A DNA stretch of 64,000 bases from Azospirillum sp. (GTDB lineage Bacteria; Pseudomonadota; Alphaproteobacteria; Azospirillales; Azospirillaceae). Of this stretch, positions 44,001 through 51,716 are shown one piece after another; position 1 is the first letter of the stretch, and each line of letters opens with the position of its first letter. The translations under genes were made by a program, and so were the position numbers. The stretch is taken from NCBI GenBank assembly GCA_027486405.1, contig JAIXPD010000049.1, positions 113,054-177,053 on the forward strand, read 5' to 3'. The notes under the pieces were generated by a model. It did not search any database, was not told the origin of the DNA, and saw only the letters and a list, made by a program, of their open reading frames with translations.

Positions 44001-44541
44001 CGCCCGACGGATTCAGCACCGGAATCATCGAATGCATGTAGGCGTGTTCGGACTGGTGCGGGAAGGTCGAGGATTTGGAATTGTGGTCGTCACCGGTCAG
44101 CACCAGCACGCCGCCGTGTTTGGAGGTCCCCGCCGCGTTGGCGTGCTTGAACACGTCGCCGGACCGGTCCACGCCCGGCCCCTTGCCGTACCACATGGCA
44201 AAGACGCCGTCGTATTTGGCCCCCTTGAACATGCCGACCTGTTGGCTGCCCCACACGGCGGTGGCCCCCAGCTCCTCGTTCACGCCGGGTTGGAAACGGA
44301 TGTGGTTCTTTTCCAAAAATTTCCGGGCGTTCCACAGATTCTGATCGAAACCGCCCAAGGGCGAGCCGCGATAACCCGAAATAAAACAGCCGGTGTTCAG
44401 GCCGGCCGCCAGATCCCGTTGGCGCTGCAACATCGGCAGCCGCACCAACGCTTGAGTGCCGGTGAGGTAAACGCGCCCTTCGTCCAGCGCGTATTTGTCG
44501 TCAAGCGACACGTTTGCCAGTGACACCGGTGCCAGAGCCAT
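41023..44541 (-). CDS. Indolepyruvate ferredoxin oxidoreductase (fused alpha-beta)
   Basis: A 1172-residue enzyme that oxidatively decarboxylates aryl pyruvates to aryl-acetyl-CoA with ferredoxin. The N-terminal alpha part has YRGSPLGGFDQ and GVNEELGATAVWGSQQ. The TPP domain has CSGCPHNTSTV, GIGCHYMATW and FANLGDGTYFHSG. Cluster cysteines are in CEGCGDCSAKSSC and SCNKDFSCTKGFCPSF. The gamma-type domain follows with VTGVGGTGVVTIGALLG. The ATG at 44541 is chosen since AAAGGG lies nine bases upstream; an ATG at 44550 immediately follows it. It stands alone, with no ferredoxin gene nearby. Confidence 0.94.
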   Translation of the reverse strand: MALAPVSLANVSLDDKYALDEGRVYLTGTQALVRLPMLQRQRDLAAGLNTGCFISGYRGSPLGGFDQNLWNARKFLEKNHIRFQPGVNEELGATAVWGSQQVGMFKGAKYDGVFAMWYGKGPGVDRSGDVFKHANAAGTSKHGGVLVLTGDDHNSKSSTFPHQSEHAYMHSMIPVLNPSGVQEILDYGLIGWQMSRFSGCWIAMKTIAETVDTSASVYIDPQRVNPIIPADFPMPAGGLNIRWPDPPLEQEHRLMKHKLYAALAFARANKLDQVVMASPRPRFGIVTTGKSYLDVRQALDELGISEDMAADWGITVYKVGMPWPLERDGVRHFAEGLEEIVVVEEKRAVIENQLKEQLYNWNPDVRPKVVGKFDEGGDWILPSAGELSPAQIAVVIGRRLQRFIDNENLANRIAFLDAQEKQKAHVARVIRKPTFCSGCPHNTSTVVPEGSRALGGIGCHYMATWLDRKTDTFTQMGGEGVPWVGQAPFTDETHIFANLGDGTYFHSGILAIRQSIAAKVNITYKILFNDAVAMTGGQPFDGTQTVQSIAHTLRAEGVTRITVVTDEPEKYGIGSGLPQYTTVEHRDDLDRVQKELREVAGTSVLIYDQTCATEKRRRRKRGKLVDPAKRVVINELVCEGCGDCSAKSSCVSVTPLETEFGRKRQIDQSSCNKDFSCTKGFCPSFVTVEGGKLRKPTPAAAKAVDDTPLPAPTLPSFDKTWGLYVTGVGGTGVVTIGALLGMAAHIEGKGIGVLDMTGLAQKGGAVTSHIRIGRTPEDIHSVRIAAGGADAVLGCDIVVAAAGDGLSKMRSGHTRAVVNTHDAITADFIKQPDMVIPVRDLVGDIRKACGGDVMVDALDATRLATALLGDSLYANPFLMGYAWQKGLIPLSEAAILKAIELNGVAVKLNLDAFQWGRRAAVDRASVEAAATPPAPVEVGGASLLLDQRRASASLEEVIDRRSRFLTDYQDSAYAARYHALVDWTRRIEGQKIPGSTVLTEAVARAHFKLLAYKDEYEVARLYTDSGFLENLNRQFEGDWKLTFHLAPPVMGEVGEDGGEPKKKTFGPWMLPVLRLLAKGKRLRGTRFDPFGRTEERRQERQLIAEYEAVMGEVLHSLTADTLALAVEIASLPMEMRGYGPVKARNVTAAKVKEAKLLARFRNPVTAQALAAE

Positions 44542-44957
44542 CGTCCCCATCCCTTTCAAGCGTCGGCGGTCGGGCTTTATTGCTGGATCGCCGTTCTGTT
44601 CGACCCGCAAAAAGGTAATAAAGGCTGTCGTATGTGTCCACGCCCCAAAGGGGCCGATCCGCAAAAAGCAACGAACATCCGGCAACCAAGGGTCTTCCGT
44701 AACGGACCGTATGGAAACGTCTTCCTTGCGGACATTCCCGCTCTGTTGCGGCGGTCACGCCGCTGTGGCCCTGGTGAATATGGAGGGTGACTCGGACAAT
44801 TGGGAGGGTGGCGGATCGCGACTCCATTGAATAAGGAAAAACTGATGAATGTGGACGCCACCCGCCATCGGGCCTATCTTGTCCGGTGGGACCTCAATCC
44901 TGTTCGATGAGACAGGGCGCGATCAAACACGGATCAAACAAAGGGTGGAGGCCGGTC
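44542..44957. other. 416-bp divergent intergenic region without a supported gene
   Basis: This stretch lies between the divergent indolepyruvate oxidoreductase and CDF-like genes. Open frames here are short and lack family features. It must carry both promoters, but I could not pick convincing -35/-10 pairs. Confidence 0.5.
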
Positions 44958-45617
44958 ATGGACGGCGGTTGTGGTGGTGGGGGCTGCGGCGGCGGTGGTC
45001 GGTCCGGCGGTCGTTTCGGTGGCGGGCAAGCGGACTTCCGCCGGACTCTGCGCACGGCGATGGCGGTCAGCGCCGCGCTTGGCGCGTTCTTGCTGATCGT
45101 GGCTGCCCGGACCCAGGCGGTGGCGCTGTGGGCGGTGGCGCTGCTGGCGCTCCACCACGCCGCCAGCCATGGCGTAAGCTTGGCGACGATGGGGCGCTCC
45201 CTGGAATGGCGGGCGCGGCTGTCGCTGCTTCAGGGCGTGGCCTTGGCGTTGGCGTCGGTTTGGGTGGTGGTCGCGGCCGGTCGCGCCGTGGCCGGGTTCG
45301 AACCGCCGGACGCGCCGCTGGCCAGCCTGGCCTTGCTGGCGGCGATCGGGGTCAGTCTGGCGATGGCGACGCTGCTCTTTGCCGGGCGGCGTGGGGGATT
45401 GTCGGCGCGCTCAATCTGGTTGTGCGCGCGTGGCGATCTGCTGCCGCAACTGGGCGGCATGGCCGGTTTGGCGGCGGTGTGGATCCTGGCCGACCCGTGG
45501 CCCGACGCCGTGGTCGGCGCGCTGGTCGCGGCAACCTTGCTGCCCACCGCGTGGGGTGTGGCGCGTGGGGCGCTGGGCGTGGCCTTGCCCTCGGCGGGAG
45601 CCTCCCACCGCCGATGA
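44958..45617 (+). CDS. Degenerate cation-diffusion-facilitator-like membrane protein
   Basis: A 219-residue protein. It opens with a Gly/Cys-rich head (DGGCGGGGCGGGGRSGG). About six hydrophobic segments follow, spaced like a CDF (CzcD/FieF) membrane domain: QAVALWAVALLALHHAASHG, then LCARGDLLPQLGGMAGLAAVWILADPWPDAVVGALVA. In CDF carriers the segments carry HxxxD and DxxxD zinc sites; here the first is CxxxD and the second is lost, and the usual C-terminal cytoplasmic domain is absent. GGAGG lies seven bases before the ATG at 44958. Call is tentative; it could be a distant non-transporting paralogue. Confidence 0.45.
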   Translation: MDGGCGGGGCGGGGRSGGRFGGGQADFRRTLRTAMAVSAALGAFLLIVAARTQAVALWAVALLALHHAASHGVSLATMGRSLEWRARLSLLQGVALALASVWVVVAAGRAVAGFEPPDAPLASLALLAAIGVSLAMATLLFAGRRGGLSARSIWLCARGDLLPQLGGMAGLAAVWILADPWPDAVVGALVAATLLPTAWGVARGALGVALPSAGASHRR

Positions 45618-45656
45618 GGGCGGTGGGGCCGCTCGTGGAAAATCGCGGAAAAGTCC

Positions 45657-46625
45657 TCAGCGGGCCAGCCAGGGGGCTTCGGTCCACAGCAGGCGGAATT
45701 CGTCGTCGCCCCGGTGCAACTCCGAGGTGAACTCGTTGGGGTCGAGGATGTGCAACGGCTGGAAGGTGTCCTCCGCGACCTTGCGGAATCCGGGATCGTT
45801 GGCGGCGTTGGTGATCGCGTCCACCAGCTTGGCCTTGATCTCGTCGGACAGACCCTGCGGGGCCGCCAAGCCGCGCATCGACCCCATCACGATGTTGTAG
45901 CCCTGTTCCTGAAAGGTCGGGACCGTCGGGGCCATCGGCGAGCGCGCCGTCGCCATGATCCCCAGCACCCGCACCGGATCGGATTGGACGCCGCGCAGCG
46001 CCTCGGCGATGTTGGTGGCCGACGCGGCGGTGTTGCCGTTCAGCATGGACCGGTAATTGTCGATGCTGGTGGTGAAGGGGATGTGGAGGAACTGCGCCTT
46101 GGATTGGCGTTGCAGCGCCAGAATCGCCAGATGGTCGTCCGACCCGACGCCGGTTGAGGCGATGCTGACCTTCAGCGGGTTGGCCTTGGCGTGATTCACC
46201 AAATCCGACAGCGTTTTGTAGGGGCTGTCGTTGCGGACGATGACGACGCCCGGATCCTCGATGATGTTCACCAGCGGGGTCAGCCGGTCGAGCGTGAAGC
46301 GGGCGCGGCGTTCGATCGGGATCGTCTGGATCGTCGGCGTGTTGATGAAACCGATGGTGTAGCCATCCGGCTTGGCGTCGGCCAGGGCGGCGAAGCCGAT
46401 TTCCCCACCGGCCCCCGGCTTGTTCACCGTGATGACGCGGGCACCCGTTCCCAGATGCTTTTCAATGAAGGGAGCCAGCGACCGCGCGGTGATGTCGGTT
46501 TGACCACCCGCCCCATAGGCCACGATCATGGTGATGGGGTGGTCCGGATACTCCGCCCGCGCGGCAAACGGCAGGCAGGCCACAGCGCCAACCAGCAACA
46601 CCATCCGACGCAAGCGATCACGCAT
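45657..46625 (-). CDS. Tripartite tricarboxylate transporter substrate-binding protein (TctC/Bug family)
   Basis: A 322-residue secreted protein with signal peptide MRDRLRRMVLLVGAVACLPFAARA and family motifs YPDHPITMIVAYGAGGQTDITARSLAPFIEKHLG, VNKPGAGGEIGFAALADAKPDGYTIGF and ATARSPMAPTVPTFQEQGY. Bug proteins bind carboxylic acids or related ligands in the periplasm. No TctA/TctB gene is adjacent, so it is an orphan receptor. The ATG at 46625 follows GGGGAG; a much longer in-frame reading upstream is rejected. A TATAAT on its strand lies 58 bases upstream. Confidence 0.93.
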   Translation of the reverse strand: MRDRLRRMVLLVGAVACLPFAARAEYPDHPITMIVAYGAGGQTDITARSLAPFIEKHLGTGARVITVNKPGAGGEIGFAALADAKPDGYTIGFINTPTIQTIPIERRARFTLDRLTPLVNIIEDPGVVIVRNDSPYKTLSDLVNHAKANPLKVSIASTGVGSDDHLAILALQRQSKAQFLHIPFTTSIDNYRSMLNGNTAASATNIAEALRGVQSDPVRVLGIMATARSPMAPTVPTFQEQGYNIVMGSMRGLAAPQGLSDEIKAKLVDAITNAANDPGFRKVAEDTFQPLHILDPNEFTSELHRGDDEFRLLWTEAPWLAR

Positions 46626-46999
46626 GTTCAGCTCCCCATCCTTGCAGGACACAAATTCCTGCAATTTGCTGCGATTTCTAAAATTATAAGCGAATGATAA
46701 AAATTTTTGCATGAAATTTAATCGGCGTAACAATGGGATCGCGCAAAGCTGCCTTTGGTGGTGTTCCGGCAATAGCGCTCGCGTTTTCTCTGTAGCCGAT
46801 GAATTGAATATCCCGGCATGTTCGCGGCCTCTGAAAGTTTCTGAACGCATGCGATCATTTTTCTTTCGGCGGCGGCCAATGGTGGTGAAAAATGTTAAGA
46901 AGTCCTTACGCACGCAAATGACAGTGTTCCCGCGATTCGAAGGGCGCGCAATTGGGGTTGACCTTGACAACCACAGCGTTGGTGTGGCCCAATCGCTGC
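46626..46999. other. AT-rich divergent gap between tctC-like and trpL
   Basis: This region is strikingly AT-rich around 46650-46720 compared with the genes beside it. Apart from the promoter listed separately, I see no gene or repeat in it. Confidence 0.5.
46683..46688 (-). promoter_or_regulatory. Perfect -10 box (TATAAT) for the TctC-family gene
   Basis: TATAAT is read on the minus strand, 58 bases upstream of the ATG at 46625. The matching -35 region (TGCAAA) is weak, and the surrounding DNA is A/T-rich as in an UP element. Confidence 0.45.
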
Positions 47000-47059
47000 A
47001 TGAACGCTCTGTCCCTGACCCTGTCGCGTCGTTGGTGGTGGCCCATCCATATCGGGTAG
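47000..47059 (+). CDS. trpL: trp operon leader peptide
   Basis: A 19-codon open frame, MNALSLTLSRRWWWPIHIG, with three consecutive Trp codons (47033-47041) and a TAG stop. It lies about 165 bp before trpE(G), with an intrinsic terminator 38 bases after its stop. This is the classic layout of ribosome-mediated attenuation: low Trp-tRNA stalls the ribosome on the Trp codons and prevents the terminator from forming. Attenuated trpE(G) genes are known in rhizobia and Azospirillum. No strong ribosome site was seen, as is common for leaders. Confidence 0.88.
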   Translation: MNALSLTLSRRWWWPIHIG

Positions 47060-47096
47060 GCCAAACCGTCGCGCGCGCTCTCAGCGCACAGAACCA

Positions 47097-47127
47097 AAGG
47101 CCGCCCGGTGTCCCGGGGCGGCCTTTT
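47097..47127 (+). terminator. trp attenuator terminator
   Basis: AAAGGCCGCCC pairs with GGGGCGGCCTTT in a strong stem followed by a T run. It is located between the leader peptide and trpE(G). It should form when Trp-tRNA is plentiful. Confidence 0.88.
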
Positions 47128-47223
47128 TCGTAAGCGCAGAACGAATCAAGGGTACGAACGGGAACGCCGGGTGGCGCGGATCGCACAACAGATCGCCCCA
47201 CAGCCAGACCGCCGGAGTCCCCC

Positions 47224-49446
47224 ATGTTCGCTTCCGACTTTCCGCTCGCCGATCCCCGCCATCTTGATCCGTTGACCTATCGGACCGCTGGCGGGGTGGT
47301 GGTGTCCCGCTCGTCCGAACCGATCGCGCCGACCGACGCGTTGGAACCGCTGATCGCCGCACTCGACGACCGGCGCGGCCTGCTGCTGTCCAGCGGGGTG
47401 GAGGCTCCGGGCCGCTACCGCCGCCACGCGTTGGGTTTTGTCGATCCGCCGCTGGCGGTGACGGCGCGCGGGCGCGGTGTGCGGGTTGACGCCTTGAACG
47501 CGCGCGGGCGGCTGCTGTTGCCGGTGGTCGAACGGGCGCTGGAGGGGTTGGAGGCGCTGGTCGGGGTGGAGCGCGCGCCGGGCCGCGTCACCGCCCTGAC
47601 CCGCCGCGCCGCCGCGCCCTTTCCGGAGGAGGAGCGCAGCCGCCAGCCGTCGGTCTTTTCGGTGCTGCGCGCGCTGATCGCCGCCTTCTCCGCGCCGGAG
47701 GATCCGGTGTTGGGGCTGTATGGGGCGTTCGCCTACGATCTGGCCTTTCAATTCGAACCGATCCGGTTGCGGTTGGAGCGGCCCGACGACCAGCGCGATC
47801 TGGTCCTGTATCTGCCGGACGAGGTGGTGGCGCTCGATCCGGTCGCCGGGGTTGCCCGCCGATTCCGCTACGACTTCTCCGTCGATGGCCACAGCACCGA
47901 AGGGCTGGCGCGGGTTGGCCGCCGCAGCGCCTACCGGCCCGACACCAAAGCCCCGGCGGAGGCCGATCACGCCCCCGGCGAGTATCAGCGCGTCGTCGAC
48001 ACCGCCAAGGCGGCGTTCCGGCGCGGCGACCTGTTCGAGGTGGTTCCCGGTCAAACCTTTGCCGAACCCTGCACCGACAGCCCGGCCACCGTGTTCCGGC
48101 GCTTGCGCGCCGCCAATCCCGCCCCCTATGAGGCGCTCATCAATCTCGGGCAGGGGGAGTTCCTGGTCGCGGCCAGTCCGGAAATGTATGTGCGGGTTGG
48201 TGGAGCGGGGCGGGCGGAGCGGGGGAGGGTGGAGACCTGCCCGATCTCCGGCACGGTGGCGCGCGGGGCGGATGCGCTGGCCGATTCGGCGCAGATCTTG
48301 ACCTTGCTGAATTCGGCCAAGGATTCGGCGGAGTTGACCATGTGCACCGACGTGGACCGCAACGACAAGGCGCGCGTGTGCGAACCGGGATCGGTCCGGG
48401 TGATCGGGCGGCGGATGATCGAGCTGTATTCCCGCCTGATCCACACCGTCGATCATGTTGAGGGCCGCTTGCGCGACGGTTTCGACGCGCTCGACGCGTT
48501 CCTGACCCACACCTGGGCGGTGACGGTCACGGGCGCGCCCAAGCGTTGGGCCATGCAGTTTCTGGAGGACAACGAGAAGTCGCCGCGCCGCTGGTACGGC
48601 GGGGCCTTTGGCCGGATCGGTTTTGACGGCGGCATGGACACCGGCCTGACCCTGCGCACCATCCGCATGGTGGACGGTGTCGCCTTCATCCGCGCCGGGG
48701 CCACCCTGCTGGCCGACAGCGACCCCGACGCCGAGGATGCCGAATGCCGCCTGAAGGCCGCCGCCTTTCGCGACGCCGTGCGCGGCGTGGTCAAGCCGGT
48801 GGCGGTGGCGATTCCGCCGGTGCTGGCGCGCTGCGGGCTGGGCAAGCGGGTGCTGCTGGTCGATCACGACGACAGCTTTGTCCACACATTGGCCGATTAT
48901 TTCCGCCAGACCGGGGCGCGGGTGACGACGCTGCGGCACACCCACGCCCGCGCGGCCCTGCACGAGGATCCGCCCGATCTGCTGGTTCTGTCACCCGGAC
49001 CGGGGCGGCCGGAGGATTTCGACGTGGCCGGAACCCTGGTGGCGGCGCTCGATCGCGGGGTTCCGGTCTTCGGCGTGTGTCTGGGCTTGCAGGGCATCGC
49101 CGAAGCCTTCGGCGGGACGCTGGACACCGACGCGCCGATGCACGGCAAGGCGTCCGATCTGCGGGTGTTGGTCGCTGGCGGTCTGTTCGCCGGGCTGCCG
49201 GATCGGCTGCCGGTGGGCCGTTACCACTCGCTGGTGGCCCGCCGGGACAGCCTGCCCGCCGCCCTGGAGGTGACGGCGGAAACCGAGGATGGCCGCGTCA
49301 TGGCCCTGGAACACCGCGACCTGCCGGTCGCCGCCGTTCAATTCCACCCGGAATCCATCCTGACGCTGGCGGGCGGGCACGGTCTGGCCCTGATCGGCAA
49401 CGTGATGACCCGGTTGGCCGGGCGGGCGGTGGCGAAGGCGGCGTAA
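47224..49446 (+). CDS. trpE(G): Anthranilate synthase, fused TrpE-TrpG
   Basis: A 740-residue fusion that makes anthranilate from chorismate and glutamine. The TrpE half (about 1-510) has the chorismate-binding core: LFEVVPGQTFAEPC, then RGRVETCPISGTVARG, ELTMCTDVDRNDKARVCEPGSV and GAPKRWAMQFLEDNE. The TrpG half (about 535-730) is a class I glutamine amidotransferase: VLLVDHDDSFVHTLADYF, LSPGPGRPEDF, the catalytic Cys in GVCLGLQGIAEAFGG (about 619) and FHPESILT. The fused form is typical of alphaproteobacteria such as rhizobia and Azospirillum. Control by the attenuator upstream is likely. Confidence 0.96.
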   Translation: MFASDFPLADPRHLDPLTYRTAGGVVVSRSSEPIAPTDALEPLIAALDDRRGLLLSSGVEAPGRYRRHALGFVDPPLAVTARGRGVRVDALNARGRLLLPVVERALEGLEALVGVERAPGRVTALTRRAAAPFPEEERSRQPSVFSVLRALIAAFSAPEDPVLGLYGAFAYDLAFQFEPIRLRLERPDDQRDLVLYLPDEVVALDPVAGVARRFRYDFSVDGHSTEGLARVGRRSAYRPDTKAPAEADHAPGEYQRVVDTAKAAFRRGDLFEVVPGQTFAEPCTDSPATVFRRLRAANPAPYEALINLGQGEFLVAASPEMYVRVGGAGRAERGRVETCPISGTVARGADALADSAQILTLLNSAKDSAELTMCTDVDRNDKARVCEPGSVRVIGRRMIELYSRLIHTVDHVEGRLRDGFDALDAFLTHTWAVTVTGAPKRWAMQFLEDNEKSPRRWYGGAFGRIGFDGGMDTGLTLRTIRMVDGVAFIRAGATLLADSDPDAEDAECRLKAAAFRDAVRGVVKPVAVAIPPVLARCGLGKRVLLVDHDDSFVHTLADYFRQTGARVTTLRHTHARAALHEDPPDLLVLSPGPGRPEDFDVAGTLVAALDRGVPVFGVCLGLQGIAEAFGGTLDTDAPMHGKASDLRVLVAGGLFAGLPDRLPVGRYHSLVARRDSLPAALEVTAETEDGRVMALEHRDLPVAAVQFHPESILTLAGGHGLALIGNVMTRLAGRAVAKAA

Positions 49447-49480
49447 TCGGAAGCGATGGGAGGGGCGCTGGTCGCGTCCC

Positions 49481-49729
49481 TCACTCGATCATGCCGAGCG
49501 CTTCCTTGTAGAGGTCCAGCAGGGCTTCCTGCTCCTGACGGTCGGCCTTGTCCATTTTGCGCAGGCGGATGATCTGGCGGATGATCTTGGTGTCGAAACC
49601 GGTGCCCTTGGCCTCGGCGTAGACCTCCTTCACGTCCTCTTGCAGACCCTTCTTTTCCTCTTCCAGACGCTCGATGCGCTCGACAAAGGATTTCAGACGA
49701 TCCGCCGCAATGCCGCCGACATCGGACAT
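49481..49729 (-). CDS. gapR: GapR / DUF2312 nucleoid-associated protein
   Basis: An 82-residue protein with the DUF2312 pattern: [70 protein letters not shown]. In Caulobacter this family (GapR) binds over-twisted AT-rich DNA and aids replication. The ATG at 49729 is preceded by GTGAGG; a long in-frame reading upstream is non-coding. It is convergent to trpE(G). Confidence 0.94.
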   Translation of the reverse strand: MSDVGGIAADRLKSFVERIERLEEEKKGLQEDVKEVYAEAKGTGFDTKIIRQIIRLRKMDKADRQEQEALLDLYKEALGMIE

Positions 49730-50117
49730 GGGAACCTCACCAGGAAAAGAGAACATTTGGGAACGGGGGCGGACGATATCGGCGGGCGGGCCGAATGGCA
49801 AGCGGCCGATTCCAAAGACAGGGCGCGCCGATGGTTCGATGGTGTGGCCATCGGTGTGCGGCGCAGCGTCGCGCCTTGGGTCCCCGAACCGGCTGGGAAC
49901 AGAACAGAAGGTTCTTGTGTGTCCCGGTTTCTTGGTTCTGTGGAAACAATGATACTTATCGGCAAGACGCCCATTCTCTTTGTTGCGATGCGGTGAATTG
50001 GCTGGTAGTACCATCACAGTGTTTGACTTCACAAGGTCAGACAAATCCGTCATGTGTACGGACGGTCAATGCCGATCTCCAGGAATCGGCGTGTTCGAGG
50101 CAGGGGAGTTGGACATA
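49730..50117. other. 388-bp divergent region between gapR and pntAA
   Basis: No gene is supported here. It should hold both promoters. A TTGACT (50023-50028) ahead of pntAA is a possible -35, but no good -10 is spaced correctly. Confidence 0.4.
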
Positions 50118-51272
50118 ATGAAAGTCGCCATACCCAAGGAGCGACGTGCGGGAGAACTCCGCGTTGCAGCCTCACCGGAGACGGTGAAGAAGTTGAAGGG
50201 CCTCGGGCTTGATGTGGTTGTGGAAAGCGGGGCCGGTCTTGGCTCCAGCCTTCCGGACGCCGCGTTTGAGGCCGCTGGCGCGACGATCGCCGCCGATGCG
50301 GCGTCGGCGCTGGCCGGGGCCGACATCGTGCTGAAGGTGCAACGTCCGCTCCTCTCGGGGGAAGGGTCGGACGGGGTGGACGAACTGGCGCTGCTGAAGA
50401 AGGGCGCGCTGCTGTTCGCCATCCTGAACCCGCACAACAGCCGCGACCATGTGAAGGCCTACGCCGCTGCGGGCGTGAACGCCTTTGCGATGGAGTTCAT
50501 GCCGCGCATCACGCGCGCGCAGGTGATGGACGTGCTGTCGTCGCAGGCCAACCTCGCCGGTTACAAGGCGGTGGTGGACGCGGCGACGGAGTATGGCCGC
50601 GCCTTTCCGATGATGATGACCGCCGCCGGGACGGTTCCGCCCGCCCGCGCCTTCATCATGGGCGTCGGTGTGGCCGGCTTGCAGGCCATCGCCACGGCCA
50701 AGCGGCTGGGGGCCATCGTGTCGGCGACCGACGTGCGCCCGGCGGTGAAGGAGCAGGTCCAGTCGCTGGGCGGCAGCTTCGTCGCCGTGGAGAACGACGA
50801 GTTCAAGCAGGCCGAAACCGCCGGTGGCTACGCCAAGGAGATGAGCGACGACTACAAGCGCCAGCAGGCCGCCTTGGTCGCCGAGCACATCAAGAAGCAG
50901 GACATCGTCATCACCACCGCGTTGATTCCGGGCCGCAAGGCCCCGATCCTGGTGACGGCGGAGCATGTCGCCTCGATGAAGCCGGGGTCGGTCATCATCG
51001 ATCTGGCGGTGGAGCAGGGCGGCAACGTCGAAGGCTCCAAACTGGGCGAAACGGTCGTCACCGCCAACGGGGTGAAGATCGTCGGCCACGCCAACTACCC
51101 CAGCCGCATCGCCGAGTCCGCCTCGCTGCTCTACGCCAAGAACCTGTTGGCGCTGCTGACGGCGCTGAACGACAAGGAGAAGGGCATCACCGTCAATTGG
51201 GACGACGAGATCGTGAAGGCCATCGCGCTGACCCGCGACGGGGCCGTCATCCATCCCGCCTTCGCCGGTTGA
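50118..51272 (+). CDS. pntAA: NAD(P) transhydrogenase alpha subunit, part 1 (domain I)
   Basis: A 384-residue soluble NAD(H)-binding domain, matching the split form of Rhodospirillum rubrum (384 residues). It begins [26 protein letters not shown]. Visible parts are [57 protein letters not shown] (Rossmann loop), [15 protein letters not shown] and [16 protein letters not shown]. The ATG at 50118 has GGGGAG upstream; an upstream extension is non-coding. First gene of a three-gene operon for proton-coupled NADPH formation. Confidence 0.97.
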   Translation: MKVAIPKERRAGELRVAASPETVKKLKGLGLDVVVESGAGLGSSLPDAAFEAAGATIAADAASALAGADIVLKVQRPLLSGEGSDGVDELALLKKGALLFAILNPHNSRDHVKAYAAAGVNAFAMEFMPRITRAQVMDVLSSQANLAGYKAVVDAATEYGRAFPMMMTAAGTVPPARAFIMGVGVAGLQAIATAKRLGAIVSATDVRPAVKEQVQSLGGSFVAVENDEFKQAETAGGYAKEMSDDYKRQQAALVAEHIKKQDIVITTALIPGRKAPILVTAEHVASMKPGSVIIDLAVEQGGNVEGSKLGETVVTANGVKIVGHANYPSRIAESASLLYAKNLLALLTALNDKEKGITVNWDDEIVKAIALTRDGAVIHPAFAG

Positions 51273-51295
51273 GCGGCTTCGAGGAGACCTTCCGC

Positions 51296-51712
51296 ATGGA
51301 TCAGAACCAACTCGCCGCCCGGGTCGCCGATCTCAAGGCGCAATTGGCGGCTCTTGGCCAGCAGGCCGATCTGTTGGCCACCCAGGTCGCCAGCGCGGCG
51401 CACCCCGCCGCCGAGGCCGCCGGGCATGGCAGCTTCTTCGTCACCGGCCTAACCGTTCTCGTTCTGGCCTGCTTCGTTGGCTATTACGTGGTGTGGCGGG
51501 TGACGCCCGCCCTGCATTCCCCGCTGATGGCCGTCACCAACGCGGTGTCGTCGGTCATCATCGTCGGCGCGCTGGTCGCCGCCGGACCCGCCGGGTTCGG
51601 CTTTTCCAAGGTGATGGGCTTCCTGGCCGTGATTTTGGCCAGCGTCAACATCTTCGGCGGCTTCCTGGTGACGCAGCGCATGCTGTCCATGTTCAAGAAG
51701 AAGGGCAAGTAA
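51296..51712 (+). CDS. pntAB: NAD(P) transhydrogenase alpha subunit, part 2 (membrane)
   Basis: A 138-residue protein with an N-terminal coiled-coil-like stretch ([29 protein letters not shown]) and three or four membrane segments ([69 protein letters not shown]). It forms the proton channel with PntB. The ATG at 51296 is chosen since GGAG lies upstream. The unusual length of the head is its only oddity. Confidence 0.95.
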   Translation: MDQNQLAARVADLKAQLAALGQQADLLATQVASAAHPAAEAAGHGSFFVTGLTVLVLACFVGYYVVWRVTPALHSPLMAVTNAVSSVIIVGALVAAGPAGFGFSKVMGFLAVILASVNIFGGFLVTQRMLSMFKKKGK

Positions 51713-51716
51713 GACC

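Noticed and set aside
44501..44861. Open frames overlapping the start of the indolepyruvate oxidoreductase
   Set aside because: They have no domain, and the amino-acid mix looks like non-coding translation.
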